Shown here piece after piece: positions 9,001 through 16,639 of a DNA stretch of 64,000 nt. The position numbers and the translations under genes were made by a program. The stretch lies in contig JBJTVH010000094.1 in the NCBI GenBank assembly GCA_046081125.1, positions 1 through 64,000 on the forward strand, written 5' to 3'. The notes under the pieces were generated by a model that saw only the letters and a list, made by a program, of their open reading frames with translations, was not told where the DNA came from and made no database searches. Every line of letters starts with the position of its first letter. Position 1 is the first letter of the stretch. The stretch comes from JBEIFW01 sp046081125. Lineage in GTDB: Bacteria > Actinomycetota > Acidimicrobiia > Acidimicrobiales > Ilumatobacteraceae.

Positions 9001-9604
9001 GTTGCGGTTCGAGAAGGAGATGCTCGGGCTCTACGTGTCCGAGCATCCGCTCGACGGCATCGAGGGGATGCTGCGCCGGCGCTCCGACTGTGCGATCGGC
9101 GAGTTGGCCGACCGGGAGGACGGCTCGACGGTGGTGGTCGCCGGGATCATCACCGGCCTGCAGCGCAAGATGACCCGCCGTGGCGACCCGATGGGGGTGT
9201 TCACCCTCGAGGACATGCAGGACGCCGTCGAGGTGACCGTGTTCGCGAGCGTCATGGAAGAGGTCGGCCATCGGCTCGCCGACGACCTCGTCGTGCTGGT
9301 CAAAGGTCGCCTCGACAGCCGGGACGAGACGCCGAAGCTGATGTGCCGCGAGCTCATGGTGTTCGAGGCCTCGGCGCTGTCGGCGACGCCGCCGTTGCGC
9401 CTGCGGCTGCCGGCGAGTTCGATCACCGAGACCCGGGTCGAGCTGCTCAAGCGGCTCATCTCGGACTACCCGGGCGATTCCCCGGTCGAGGTGCACCTCG
9501 GCGACGGCGCGATGGTGCGACTGACCGACCGCTTCGCCGTCGATCTCGACCGGGTCGTGGGTGAGATGCGCGCGGCGTTCGGTCACGACGCCGTCGTCCT
9601 GTGA
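6044..9604 (+). CDS. dnaE: DNA polymerase III alpha subunit
   Basis: Replicative polymerase, 1186 residues, the usual length for DnaE1. Order: PHP domain from the first residues (HLHVHTEYSMLDG, TDHGNMYG), palm with the catalytic PDIDMDFD block near residue 411, fingers, the FNKSHTFGYG region, tandem helix-hairpin-helix, then an OB-fold (VVVAGIITGLQRK) and C-terminal tau-binding region. GTG 6044 gives the family's canonical N-terminus; upstream in-frame GTG codons do not. Monocistronic, preceded by the palindrome and DnaA-like boxes. Confidence 0.96.
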   Translation: MGDSFTHLHVHTEYSMLDGAARLSELVAAAVADGQPAVGITDHGNMYGVLEFYKECRAQGIKPIIGTEAYLAHESRLERPSRRGRVDDTGGDTESGRKLYYHLTLLAENEIGYRNLIQLSSLAFLEGYYYKPRMDWELLERYHHGIIATTGCLGGHVLQALLNGDDAGALAAAGRLQEIFGRDNLFVELQDHGIPAQHDTNPKLIEIARRLRAPLLATNDSHYTHRHDHLAHDALLCVQTGALMSDPKRFKFEGEEHYLKSADEMRHLFRELPEACDNTLWIAERAELDISFGKAQLPRFPLPVGFEDDTEYLRHLTWAGATERWGEVLPDAVRDRVAYELKVIADMGFSSYFLIVWDLIRHARELGIRVGPGRGSAAGCAVAYCLRITDLDPIRYDLLFERFLNPSRVSMPDIDMDFDSRYRDEMIRYAAERYGRDHVAQIITFSTIKARAAVRDAARVLGYPYAVGDKVAKAMPPLVMGRDTPLYACLEEHPKFVDGFRAAAELRTMYATDPDVAKVIDVARGLEGLRRQDGIHAAAVVITRDPLTEYLPIQRKPEPGQPPEVAPVVTQYEMHGVEELGLLKIDFLGLRNLDVITDTVAMIRERQDPGFDIDGVPLDDPLTYGLLARGDTIGVFQLESPPMRALLRAMSPTSFEDVSAVLALYRPGPMSVNMHYDYADRKNNRQPVAYFHPDAEEVLGDTFGLMIYQESMMRVAQRFAGYSLAEADNLRKACGKKIRELMAKERASFEEGCERTGYGRGLGKELFDVIEKFADYAFNKSHTFGYGLVTYQTAYLKAHYPVEYLACLLTSVKSNLDKAGVYLAECRATGVKVLNPDVNLSERDFVALAVADAPEGTKVLRGCPGLIPFGLSAVRNVGEGLVELILAERARGGPFTSFHEFCDRVDVTVLNKRTVESLIKAGAFDSLGHKRRGLLGVFEQIIDATMARRRKEAEGQFDLFASLDSPAEQDRQQIAVPDVEFDKATRLRFEKEMLGLYVSEHPLDGIEGMLRRRSDCAIGELADREDGSTVVVAGIITGLQRKMTRRGDPMGVFTLEDMQDAVEVTVFASVMEEVGHRLADDLVVLVKGRLDSRDETPKLMCRELMVFEASALSATPPLRLRLPASSITETRVELLKRLISDYPGDSPVEVHLGDGAMVRLTDRFAVDLDRVVGEMRAAFGHDAVVL

Positions 9605-9782
9605 CGGTGGTCATGGCCATTCCGCGAGGTGCCGGTCGGGGCGTTTCCCGGAACGGGTCGTGCGGTGGCAAAATGTCACGGCAGGGCTCGGCGCCGGGGT
9701 TGCCGGGTGGTCGAGCCGGGTGTGGAATCGGTGCCGCCGGGTCACGGTCCGGCGCCTGAGGTTGCAGGGGAGCGATCGATCG

Positions 9783-10457
9783 ATGGCCATCCAGGTCGAG
9801 ACCAAGGACTGCACGGCGTTGACCGACGCCGACCTGGCCGAGTTGGCCGATCTCGGGGCGTTCGGCGCGGCCGACTTTGGGATCGGGCACCTCTCCAAGG
9901 CGAAGGAGGACTGGGTCCTCATCACCACCGCCCGGGTGGAGGGCAAGCTGCACGGGTACTCGTTCTCCACGCTGGAGCGCATCGGCGGCACCCCCTGCGT
10001 GCTGTTGGGGCTGATCAGTATCCGGCGCACCTCGAAGCGGGACCAGGTGCTGCGCGGCGTCATGGGCGAGGAGTACCACCGGGCGCTGATGGCGTTCCCC
10101 GACGAGGACGTCCTCGTCGGCTCCCGCCTCGCCACGGCGTCGGGCTTCGAGGCGTTCAAGGCGCTGACCGAACTCATCCCCCGGCCCGGACATCGGGCGG
10201 TGGGCGAGGAGCGGGCCTGGGGCCGGCGCCTGGCCAAGCGGTTCGGTGTCGAGTCCACGTTCGACGAGAAGGCGTTCATCGTGCGGGGCAACGGGTCGGT
10301 GCCGAACCACCTCGACCACGAGTCGTCGAAGCCGGAGAAGATCGATCCGGACGTCGCCGGGCTCTTCGCCGACGTGCGGGCAGCCAAGGGCGACACGCTG
10401 ATCGCCTACGGCTGGACGATGGCCGAGGATCTGCTCAAGCTCGGCGCCCTGCGCTGA
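9783..10457 (+). CDS. Conserved protein of unknown function, possibly GNAT-like
   Basis: 224 residues, soluble, not recognised with certainty. The strand/helix order and the segment around LLGLISIRRTSKRDQVLRG, followed by EEYHRALMAFPDEDVLVG, faintly resemble an acetyltransferase (GNAT) core. No clear acetyl-CoA P-loop (R/Q-x-x-G-x-G/A) can be pointed to. AGGGGAG ends 12 bases before ATG 9783. The 178-bp gap after dnaE holds no gene that can be seen. A 15-bp duplication of its 3' end follows the stop. Confidence 0.6.
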   Translation: MAIQVETKDCTALTDADLAELADLGAFGAADFGIGHLSKAKEDWVLITTARVEGKLHGYSFSTLERIGGTPCVLLGLISIRRTSKRDQVLRGVMGEEYHRALMAFPDEDVLVGSRLATASGFEAFKALTELIPRPGHRAVGEERAWGRRLAKRFGVESTFDEKAFIVRGNGSVPNHLDHESSKPEKIDPDVAGLFADVRAAKGDTLIAYGWTMAEDLLKLGALR

Positions 10458-10458
10458 T

Positions 10459-10488
10459 CCCTCCTGCGCCGAACCCTCCTGCGCTGAA
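10459..10488 (+). repeat. 15-bp tandem duplication after a stop codon
   Basis: Two copies of CCCTCCTGCGCYGAA at 10459-10473 and 10474-10488, resembling the end of the preceding gene (CCCTGCGCTGA at 10447-10457). It looks like local slippage around the stop codon. Confidence 0.7.
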
Positions 10489-10513
10489 CGCATCGACGCC
10501 GGGCCCGGGTTCG

Positions 10514-11146
10514 GTGAGCCCCTTCCAGCGTCTCGTCGCGACGCGTCGGATGCGGCGGGCGTTCCGCCCCGACGCCGTCGACGACGCGGTGCTGGACCGG
10601 ATCCTGGCGACGGCGATGCGGGCGCCGAGCGCCGGCAACAGCCAGGGCTGGCACTTCGTGGTGCTCACGGGGGCGGAGACCGCGGTGTTCTGGGACCGGA
10701 CGTTGCCGCCCGAGCGGCGCAGCGGCTTTCGGTGGCCCGAGCTGCTCGTCGCCCCGGTGCTCGTGCTGCCCTTCGCCGATCCTGCGGCGTACACGGACCG
10801 CTACGCCGAACCCGACAAGGCGGCCACCGGCCTCGGGGCCGGCTCGCACGCCTGGCCGGTGCCCTATTGGACGGTCGACACCGCCATGGCCGTGCAGTTG
10901 CTGTTGCTCGCCGCCCACGACGAAGGCCTCGGGGCATTGTTCTTCGCCGTGTTCCGCGCCGAGCGCGAGGTGCGCACGGCGCTCGGGGTGCCCGACCAGC
11001 TCGAACTGCTCGGGGCCGTCGCCCTGGGCCATCCCGCTCCCGACGAGCCCGGCCGGTCCGCCACACGACCCCGCCGGCCGCTCGAATCGGTCGTGCACCG
11101 GGGGCGGTGGCGGCCGGAGTTGGGTGGCGCGACGCCCGCTCCGTAG
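10514..11146 (+). CDS. Nitroreductase-family FMN oxidoreductase
   Basis: 210 residues. Begins SPFQRLVATRRMRRAF and continues RAPSAGNSQGWHFVVL, the FMN-binding start of the nitroreductase fold. The C-terminal GVPDQLELLGAVALGHP is the family's second FMN-contact region. Substrates in this family range from nitroaromatics to flavin, F420 and coenzyme intermediates, and none can be assigned here. GTG 10514 is the first sensible start. The TAG stop doubles as the first half of a TAGGCT -10 box for the next gene. Confidence 0.85.
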   Translation: MSPFQRLVATRRMRRAFRPDAVDDAVLDRILATAMRAPSAGNSQGWHFVVLTGAETAVFWDRTLPPERRSGFRWPELLVAPVLVLPFADPAAYTDRYAEPDKAATGLGAGSHAWPVPYWTVDTAMAVQLLLLAAHDEGLGALFFAVFRAEREVRTALGVPDQLELLGAVALGHPAPDEPGRSATRPRRPLESVVHRGRWRPELGGATPAP

Positions 11147-11149
11147 GCT
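11144..11149 (+). promoter_or_regulatory. -10 box TAGGCT overlapping the nitroreductase stop
   Basis: TAGGCT starts with the TAG stop codon. Transcription would start near 11157, giving a leader of about 43 nt before the DUF35 gene. Confidence 0.5.
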
Positions 11150-11162
11150 CCGCACGACTGCC

Positions 11163-11181
11163 CGGGGGCGCGTCGCCCCCG
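11163..11181 (+). other. GC-only hairpin in the leader of the DUF35 gene
   Basis: CGGGGGCG-CGT-CGCCCCCG, eight perfect pairs and a three-base loop, five bases before the Shine-Dalgarno GAGGAGGG (11186-11193). It could be a terminator of the upstream gene, an mRNA-protecting leader hairpin or an attenuator. Confidence 0.55.
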
Positions 11182-11199
11182 TGTCGAGGAGGGTGGACG

Positions 11200-11595
11200 G
11201 TGGCCCAGCAGATCCCGATGGTCGATTACCTCGTGCTCGGTGACGAGCCGCACCTGGTGGCCAACAAGTGCGAGTCGTGCGGCTCGCTGTTCTTCGACCG
11301 CCGCAATGCGTGCGCCTCGTGTGGCGGGCGCAGCTTCGCCCGGGTCGACATCCCGCCGACGGGGAAGGTGCGCTCGTTCACGATCGTGCACCGCGCTGCC
11401 CCTGGCGTGCCCGCCCCGTTCGTGTCGGCGGTGATCGACCTCGACGGCGGCGGCAAGGTGAAGGCCAACATCGTCGGCGTCGAGCCGGTGCCCGAGAAGA
11501 TCACGCTCGGCATGCCGGTCAAGCTGTCAACCTTCGTCGCAGGCACCGATTCGAAGGGGATCGAGGCCGTCGCCTTCGGCTTCGCCCCCGCCTGA
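11200..11595 (+). CDS. DUF35 OB-fold/zinc-ribbon partner of a thiolase
   Basis: 131 residues. Zinc ribbon CESCGSLFFDRRNACASCGG near residues 25-45, then an OB-fold with the family's GKVRSFTIVHR and VPAPFVSAVIDL strands. DUF35 proteins bind acyl-CoA and pair with thiolase-like or hydratase subunits (ChsH2, Ltp2 partners in steroid side-chain breakdown). The thiolase 31 bp downstream is its likely partner. GTG 11200 follows GAGGAGGG. Confidence 0.85.
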   Translation: MAQQIPMVDYLVLGDEPHLVANKCESCGSLFFDRRNACASCGGRSFARVDIPPTGKVRSFTIVHRAAPGVPAPFVSAVIDLDGGGKVKANIVGVEPVPEKITLGMPVKLSTFVAGTDSKGIEAVAFGFAPA

Positions 11596-11626
11596 GCCCG
11601 TCGAGACACCCACAAGGAGCAGACCA

Positions 11627-12835
11627 ATGAGCGGTGACAACGTCTGGATCATCGGGGTCTCGATGACCCCCTTCAAGCGGTATAAGGACAAGGACCTGAT
11701 CGACCTGGCATCCGAGGCCTGCATCGCAGCGCTCGACGACGCCGGGGCGACGGTCAAGGACATGGACATCCTGGCCTCGGGGAACCTGTACGAGGCCAAC
11801 GCCGGGGTGGGTCAGCGCATCCAGAAGCAGATCGGCCAGACCGGCATCCCGGTCTACAACGTGTCGAATGCCTGCGCGACCGGCGCAACGGCGTTCCGGA
11901 CCGTCTACATGGCGATCAAGGCCGGCGAGGCCGAGATGGGCCTCGCGGTCGGCAGCGAGCAGATGGGCAAGATGGGCATGCTCGGCGCCGGGCGCCAGGC
12001 CCGCAAGGAGGAACTCGTCTACGAGCCGAGCGGCCGGTACGGCGCGGTGATGGGCACCGAGGGCATCCTGGGCACGAACCTGATGCCGGGCACGTTCGCC
12101 CAGGCCGGGATGGAGTACGCCTACGAGCACGGCGGCGTCGGTTTCGAGCAGTTCGCCAAGGTCGCGGAGAAGAACCACGCCCACTCGGTGCTGAACCCGC
12201 TCGCGCAGTACCGCAAGCAGTTCAGCCTCGACGAGATCATGGGCGGCGAGGTCATCGCGTACCCGAACACGCTGCTGATGTGCTGCCCCACCGGCGACGG
12301 TGCGGCCGCAGCGGTGCTGGTGTCGGAGGAGAAGCTGCGGAGCCTGCCTGCCGAGGTGCAGCGCCGAGCGGTCAAGGTGTCGGCGTCGGTGATGACCTCC
12401 GACCCGTACGTCGACGGCGGCCAGGTCAACTTCGACGTGAACACCCTGACGCGCCGCGCCGCCGACAAGGCCTACGCGATCGCCGGGGTCGACCCGAAGG
12501 ATCTCGACCTCGTCGAGCTGCACGACTGCTTCGCCACCGCCGAGCTGCTGCACTACGACAACCTGCGCCTGTGCGAGCCGGGCGCCGCGGGCGAGTGGAT
12601 CGACAAGCGGGGTCCGTGGCGCGACGGTGAGACCCCCGTCAACGTGTCCGGTGGCCTGCTGTCCAAGGGGCACCCGCTCGGCGCGACGGGCATCGCCAAC
12701 ATCTTCGAGGTGTCCACCCACCTGCGCGGTGAGGCCGGCGATCGTCAGATCGACGGTGCGAAGGTCGGCCTGACGCACGTGATCGGGCTCGGTTCGGCCT
12801 GCGCGATCCACATCCTCGAGCGCGCTGCGAGCTGA
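11627..12835 (+). CDS. Thiolase (acetyl-CoA acetyltransferase/SCP2-type)
   Basis: 402 residues. Condenses or cleaves 3-ketoacyl-CoA. The acylated cysteine is Cys83 in NACATGA. The C-terminal active-site blocks SKGHPLGATG and GSACAIHIL are intact, so it should be a true thiolase, unlike the paralogue at 43341. The DUF35 gene just upstream suggests a heteromeric complex acting on bulky acyl-CoAs. The AAGGAG Shine-Dalgarno is well placed. A strong hairpin follows. Confidence 0.9.
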   Translation: MSGDNVWIIGVSMTPFKRYKDKDLIDLASEACIAALDDAGATVKDMDILASGNLYEANAGVGQRIQKQIGQTGIPVYNVSNACATGATAFRTVYMAIKAGEAEMGLAVGSEQMGKMGMLGAGRQARKEELVYEPSGRYGAVMGTEGILGTNLMPGTFAQAGMEYAYEHGGVGFEQFAKVAEKNHAHSVLNPLAQYRKQFSLDEIMGGEVIAYPNTLLMCCPTGDGAAAAVLVSEEKLRSLPAEVQRRAVKVSASVMTSDPYVDGGQVNFDVNTLTRRAADKAYAIAGVDPKDLDLVELHDCFATAELLHYDNLRLCEPGAAGEWIDKRGPWRDGETPVNVSGGLLSKGHPLGATGIANIFEVSTHLRGEAGDRQIDGAKVGLTHVIGLGSACAIHILERAAS

Positions 12836-12847
12836 GCGTTCAGGAGT

Positions 12848-12886
12848 CGACGATGGGCGGGCTGCGCAGCGGCCCGCCCATCGTCG
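12848..12886 (+). terminator. Intrinsic-type hairpin after the thiolase gene
   Basis: Fifteen perfect pairs (12848-12862 with 12872-12886) around a nine-base loop, starting 12 bases after the stop. No T-run, as is common in high-GC actinobacteria. Confidence 0.8.
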
Positions 12887-12921
12887 CGCCCGGGGACGGG
12901 TGAGCGGCGCGGGCCGTTGTG

Positions 12922-12927
12922 TACCGT
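12922..12927 (+). promoter_or_regulatory. -10 box TACCGT, leaderless start
   Basis: TACCGT followed by a seven-base spacer to GTG 12935; no Shine-Dalgarno is present. Confidence 0.6.
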
Positions 12928-12934
12928 CGCCGCC

Positions 12935-13681
12935 GTGGAGATCCGACTCGACGGGAAGGTCGCGCTCGTCACGGGCGCGTCGAAGGGCATCGGCAGGGCG
13001 ATCGCTGCGACGATGGCGTCGTCGGGTGCGACGGTGGTGCTGGTGTCGCGCAAGCAGGACCAGCTCGACGAGGCGGCCGCGTCGATGACCGGTCGGGTGC
13101 TTGCGGTCGCAGCGAACACCGGCGACGTGGACGCGGGCCGGCGGGTGATCGCCGAGACGGTCGAGCGCTTCGGTTCCCTCGACATCCTGGTCAACAACGC
13201 TGCGACCAACCCGTACTACGGACGGACCCTCGGGGTGGACGAGAGCCGGTTCGACAAGACGTTCCAGGTGAACCTTCGGGGCCCGCTGTTTTGGAGCCAG
13301 GCCGCCTGGGAGGCCTCGATGAAGGCGCGGCCCGGGGTGATCGTCAACGTGGCGTCGGTCGGGGGTCTGCGGGCCGAGGGCGGCCTCGGCGTCTACAACC
13401 TGACGAAGGCCGCGCTCATTCACCTCACCCGCCAGCTCGCCTCCGAGCTCGGTCCGACCCGGGTCGTGGGCGTGGCCCCCGGTCTCGTGAAGACCGACTT
13501 CGCGAAGTTCCTCGTCGACAACTTCGGCGACAAGCTCGCCGAGAGCATGCCGCTGGGGCGCCTCGGGGAACCGCAGGACGTCGCCAACCTGGTGACATTC
13601 CTGGCGAGCGACGCCGCCTCGTGGATCACCGGGGAGACCTACGTGCTCGACGGCGGCGCCGGCGTCCGCGGCGTGGCCTGA
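12935..13681 (+). CDS. SDR-family oxidoreductase (3-oxoacyl reductase type)
   Basis: 248-residue classical short-chain dehydrogenase. NAD(P)-binding TGASKGIG near residue 14, NNAA, catalytic Ser in NVASVGG and YNLTK (Tyr/Lys), and the C-terminal YVLDGGAG. The substrate is probably an acyl-CoA, keto-steroid or alcohol, but this is not resolved. It starts at GTG with a leaderless promoter just after the thiolase terminator, so it is its own unit. It converges on another SDR. Confidence 0.88.
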   Translation: MEIRLDGKVALVTGASKGIGRAIAATMASSGATVVLVSRKQDQLDEAAASMTGRVLAVAANTGDVDAGRRVIAETVERFGSLDILVNNAATNPYYGRTLGVDESRFDKTFQVNLRGPLFWSQAAWEASMKARPGVIVNVASVGGLRAEGGLGVYNLTKAALIHLTRQLASELGPTRVVGVAPGLVKTDFAKFLVDNFGDKLAESMPLGRLGEPQDVANLVTFLASDAASWITGETYVLDGGAGVRGVA

Positions 13682-13732
13682 TCCGAGCCCGTCGCTCCGG
13701 CTGCCCCGGTCGTGCGGGTGCGGTCCGGGGGT

Positions 13733-14509
13733 TCAGGGAGCGAGCAACCGGAACAGGTTCGGGTAGCGGCCCGTGCGGGCGCCCCCGTCGACGGCGTAGG
13801 TGCTGGCCGAGACGAACGACGACTCCGGCCCGGCGAGGAACGCCGCGAGCGCAGCGATCTCCGACGGTTCGGCGAAGCGGCCGACCGTGGTGTTCTCGAC
13901 GAACTCCTCGACCACGCCCGGCGCCGCGAAGAACCCGGAGGTGGCGTTGGTGCACACGAGGCCGGGGGCGATCGCGTTGACCCGGATGCCGTGCGGACCG
14001 AGCTCCATGGCGGCCACCTCGACGAGCATCGTGACGGCGGCCTTCGCCGCGCAGTAGGCGGCCATGCCCCGGGACGGCTGGACGGCGTTGAGCGAGGCGA
14101 TGGCGATGATCGAGCCGCCGTCGCCGGTGTCGACGATCGCCCGGCCGGCGTGCTTGACGGTGAGGAACACCCCGGTGGCGCACAGGTCCAGGATGCGACG
14201 CCATTCCTCGACGGGATGGTCGAGCAGGGGGGAGAAGTAGCCCGCGCCGGCGTTGGCCACTGCGATGTCGAGGCGCCCGAACGCCTGCAGGGCTGCGGCG
14301 GCGGCTGCGGCCTGCTGGTCCTCGTCGGTGACGTCGGCGAGGGCAGTGGCCACCCCGAGGCGATCGGCGAGCCGGGCGAGACCGTCGCGGTCGACGTCGA
14401 CGGCGAGCACGGATGCGCCGTCGGCCACGAACCGCTCGACGATCGCGAGCCCGATGCCCGATGCGGCGCCGGTGACCAGCGCGGCCCTGCCCTGCAATGC
14501 GTTCCCCAT
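13733..14509 (-). CDS. SDR-family oxidoreductase
   Basis: 258 residues with TGAASGIG, the ANAGAG block, catalytic Ser in IASLNA, YCAAK and YAVDGGA. The cofactor loop VDVDRDG after the second strand suggests NAD preference (Asp at the end of beta-2). It lies 28 bp downstream of menE on the same strand. That suggests co-transcription, though no menaquinone step needs an SDR. Substrate unknown. Confidence 0.87.
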   Translation of the reverse strand: MGNALQGRAALVTGAASGIGLAIVERFVADGASVLAVDVDRDGLARLADRLGVATALADVTDEDQQAAAAAAALQAFGRLDIAVANAGAGYFSPLLDHPVEEWRRILDLCATGVFLTVKHAGRAIVDTGDGGSIIAIASLNAVQPSRGMAAYCAAKAAVTMLVEVAAMELGPHGIRVNAIAPGLVCTNATSGFFAAPGVVEEFVENTTVGRFAEPSEIAALAAFLAGPESSFVSASTYAVDGGARTGRYPNLFRLLAP

Positions 14510-14536
14510 GGCTGCTCCTCGCGTCGGTCGGCGACG

Positions 14537-15655
14537 CTAGCGATCGGCGAGCGCCGCCCGGTTCACCTTGCCGAGCGCGGTGCGCTCGATCCGGTCGGCG
14601 AGCTCGAGGGCCCGCGGGGCACACCACGCCGGCAGTACGGCGCGCACCGCATCACGTAGCGCCTCGAGGTCGGGCGGGTCGGTCGGGTCGGCGGGTACCA
14701 CGACGGCGACGACCCGCTCGCCCCAGTCCGGATCGGCGCGACCGGTGACCGCCACGTCGCGCACACCGGGCAGCCCGGCGAGGATCGCCTCGACCGGCTC
14801 GGGCCAGACCTTCTCGGCGCCGGTGACGATCACGTCACCCCGGCGGCCGAACACCCGCAGACGACCGTCGGGGTCGACAGCGCCGACATCGCCGGTGGCG
14901 AACCAGCCGTCGCCGTCGAGGGGGACGGTGCCGTCGCGGTAGGCGCGCAGCAGCATCGGTGCCCGCAGCTCGATCCCGTCGTCGGCGTCGAGGCGCACGG
15001 CGACCCCGTCGAGGGGGCGGCCGTCGTACACGACCCCGGAACCGGTCTCGGTCATGCCGTAGGTGACGACAGCGTTGGGCGGCAAGCGGTCCGGCGGCCG
15101 TGAGCCGCCCAGCACGATCGTGCGGAACCGGGCCGGCTCGATCCGCGCGAGCGCCGTGCCGACGAGCGAGACGAGCGTGCACCCGTCCTGTGCGGCGGCC
15201 ATCACCGCGTCCGCGTCGAAGCCGTGGTGGACGACGAGCGGCACGCCGGTGTGGAGGGCGCGGGTGACCACGGACAGACCGCCGACGTGGGCGAGGGGCA
15301 GGCAGGCCAGCCACCGGTCGCGACCGGGGTCCACCCCCAGGCGGGCCGAGGTGGCCCGCGCCGACGCGGCGACGGCGTCGTGGGTGAGCACCACGCCCTT
15401 GGGGATCCCGGTGGTGCCGGAGGTGGCCACCACCAGCGCGTCGCCGGGCTCGACCGGCCGGCCGCCGTCGAGGCGGGTGATTCCCCCGGCGTCGACGACC
15501 GCCGACGGGGCCATCGCCGCCATGACTGCGGCGCGGGCCGGGCCGGGCAGGCGCCGGTCGAGGGGGAACACGGCGTCACCGTCGTCCCACGCCCGGCGCA
15601 GGGCGTCGACGAACGCCGGGCCTCCCGGGAGGTCGACGGCGACGAGGCGGGCCAC
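14537..15655 (-). CDS. menE: o-Succinylbenzoate-CoA ligase
   Basis: AMP-forming ligase activating o-succinylbenzoate in menaquinone synthesis. 372 residues, short like actinobacterial MenE. AMP-binding motif TSGTTGIPKGV, YGMTETGSG, the WFATGDVG adenylation block and the LGKVNR C-terminal lysine are all present. The assignment rests on length and on menA lying divergently 19 bp away. GTG start; the nearby ATG codons are out of frame. Confidence 0.82.
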   Translation of the reverse strand: MARLVAVDLPGGPAFVDALRRAWDDGDAVFPLDRRLPGPARAAVMAAMAPSAVVDAGGITRLDGGRPVEPGDALVVATSGTTGIPKGVVLTHDAVAASARATSARLGVDPGRDRWLACLPLAHVGGLSVVTRALHTGVPLVVHHGFDADAVMAAAQDGCTLVSLVGTALARIEPARFRTIVLGGSRPPDRLPPNAVVTYGMTETGSGVVYDGRPLDGVAVRLDADDGIELRAPMLLRAYRDGTVPLDGDGWFATGDVGAVDPDGRLRVFGRRGDVIVTGAEKVWPEPVEAILAGLPGVRDVAVTGRADPDWGERVVAVVVPADPTDPPDLEALRDAVRAVLPAWCAPRALELADRIERTALGKVNRAALADR

Positions 15656-15674
15656 GAGGGGCCATCATGCCCGG

Positions 15675-16562
15675 GTGAGCGCTGCCGTGCCGTCGTCGAA
15701 CCGTTGGATCCTCGGAGCGCGCCCGCGCACGCTGCCCGCCGCGGTGGTGCCGGTCGCGGTCGGCACGGCCTGCGCAGCCGGGGTGGACGGCGCGACGTGG
15801 TGGCGTGCGGTCCCGGCGTTGGTCGTTGCGCTCGCGCTGCAGGTGGCCACCAACTACGTCAACGACTACGCCGACGGCGTACGGGGCACCGACGACGCCC
15901 GGGTCGGGCCGGTCCGGCTCGTGGCCTCGGGGTTGGCCTCGCCGGGTGAGGTGAAGCGAGCGGCGCTGTTGGCGTTCGCCGTCGCCGGCATGGCGGGCGC
16001 CGTGCTCGCCGTGGTCGTCACCCCGTGGCTGTTCGTGGTCGGCGCCGTGTCGATGGTGGCGGGCTGGGCGTACACGGGCGGCCCCCGGCCGTACGGCTAT
16101 CTCGGGCTCGGCGAGGTGTTCGTGTTCGTGTTCTTCGGCGTGGTCGCCACGGCCGGTACGACGTTCGTGGTGCTCGAGCAGCTCACCTGGCTGTCGCTGT
16201 ACGCCTCGCTGCCGGTGGGGTGCCTACCGTGCGCGCTGCTCGTGGTCAACAACCTGCGGGACATCCCGACCGACACCGTCGCCGGGAAGCGCACCCTGGC
16301 CGTGCGCTTGGGCGACCGGCGCACCCGCGGGCTGTACGTGGCGTTGCTGGTCGTGCCGTACCTGCTCGTGCCGCCGTTCGGCCTGTTCGGCCGCCCGGTG
16401 GCGGCGCTCGCGCTGATCAGCGTGCTGATCGCTCGACGGCCCCTGCAGCGGGTGATCGAGGGCGTGCGCGGCCCCGGGCTCGTGGTCGTGCTCGGCGAGA
16501 CCGGCCGGGTACAGCTCGTGTTCGGGCTGCTGTTGGCCGTCGGGCTCGCCGTCCCCGTCTGA
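15675..16562 (+). CDS. menA: 1,4-Dihydroxy-2-naphthoate polyprenyltransferase
   Basis: UbiA-family membrane prenyltransferase that attaches the isoprenoid tail to 1,4-dihydroxy-2-naphthoate to give demethylmenaquinone. 295 residues and about eight hydrophobic helices. Asp-rich motifs: NYVNDYADG (Mg-prenyl diphosphate) and NNLRDIPTD. The opening segment (WILGARPRTLPAAVVPV) is typical of MenA. GTG start. Divergent from menE; the 19-bp gap must hold both promoters or their overlap with coding sequence. Confidence 0.92.
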   Translation: MSAAVPSSNRWILGARPRTLPAAVVPVAVGTACAAGVDGATWWRAVPALVVALALQVATNYVNDYADGVRGTDDARVGPVRLVASGLASPGEVKRAALLAFAVAGMAGAVLAVVVTPWLFVVGAVSMVAGWAYTGGPRPYGYLGLGEVFVFVFFGVVATAGTTFVVLEQLTWLSLYASLPVGCLPCALLVVNNLRDIPTDTVAGKRTLAVRLGDRRTRGLYVALLVVPYLLVPPFGLFGRPVAALALISVLIARRPLQRVIEGVRGPGLVVVLGETGRVQLVFGLLLAVGLAVPV

Positions 16563-16639
16563 GCGCCGCCGAGGCGGCGCGGGTGGCTGAGCGCCGCCAG
16601 GCCGGCGCGGGTGTCTAGACGCCGCCGAGGCGGCGCAGG
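16560..16639. terminator. 28-bp tandem repeat forming hairpins between menA and the DUF305 gene
   Basis: Units at 16560-16587, 16588-16615 and (partial) 16616-16639. Unit 1 carries GCGCCGCC-GA-GGCGGCGC at 16563-16580; unit 3 carries the same stem inside the DUF305 3' end. The repeat begins with the menA stop codon. It probably acts as a bidirectional terminator for the convergent genes. Confidence 0.7.

Noticed and set aside
5441..9586. A 1381-codon open frame on the minus strand across dnaE
   Set aside because: It is antisense to a complete, motif-rich dnaE; long antisense frames are expected in very GC-rich genes, and its translation is repetitive His/Arg/Val-rich with no family match.
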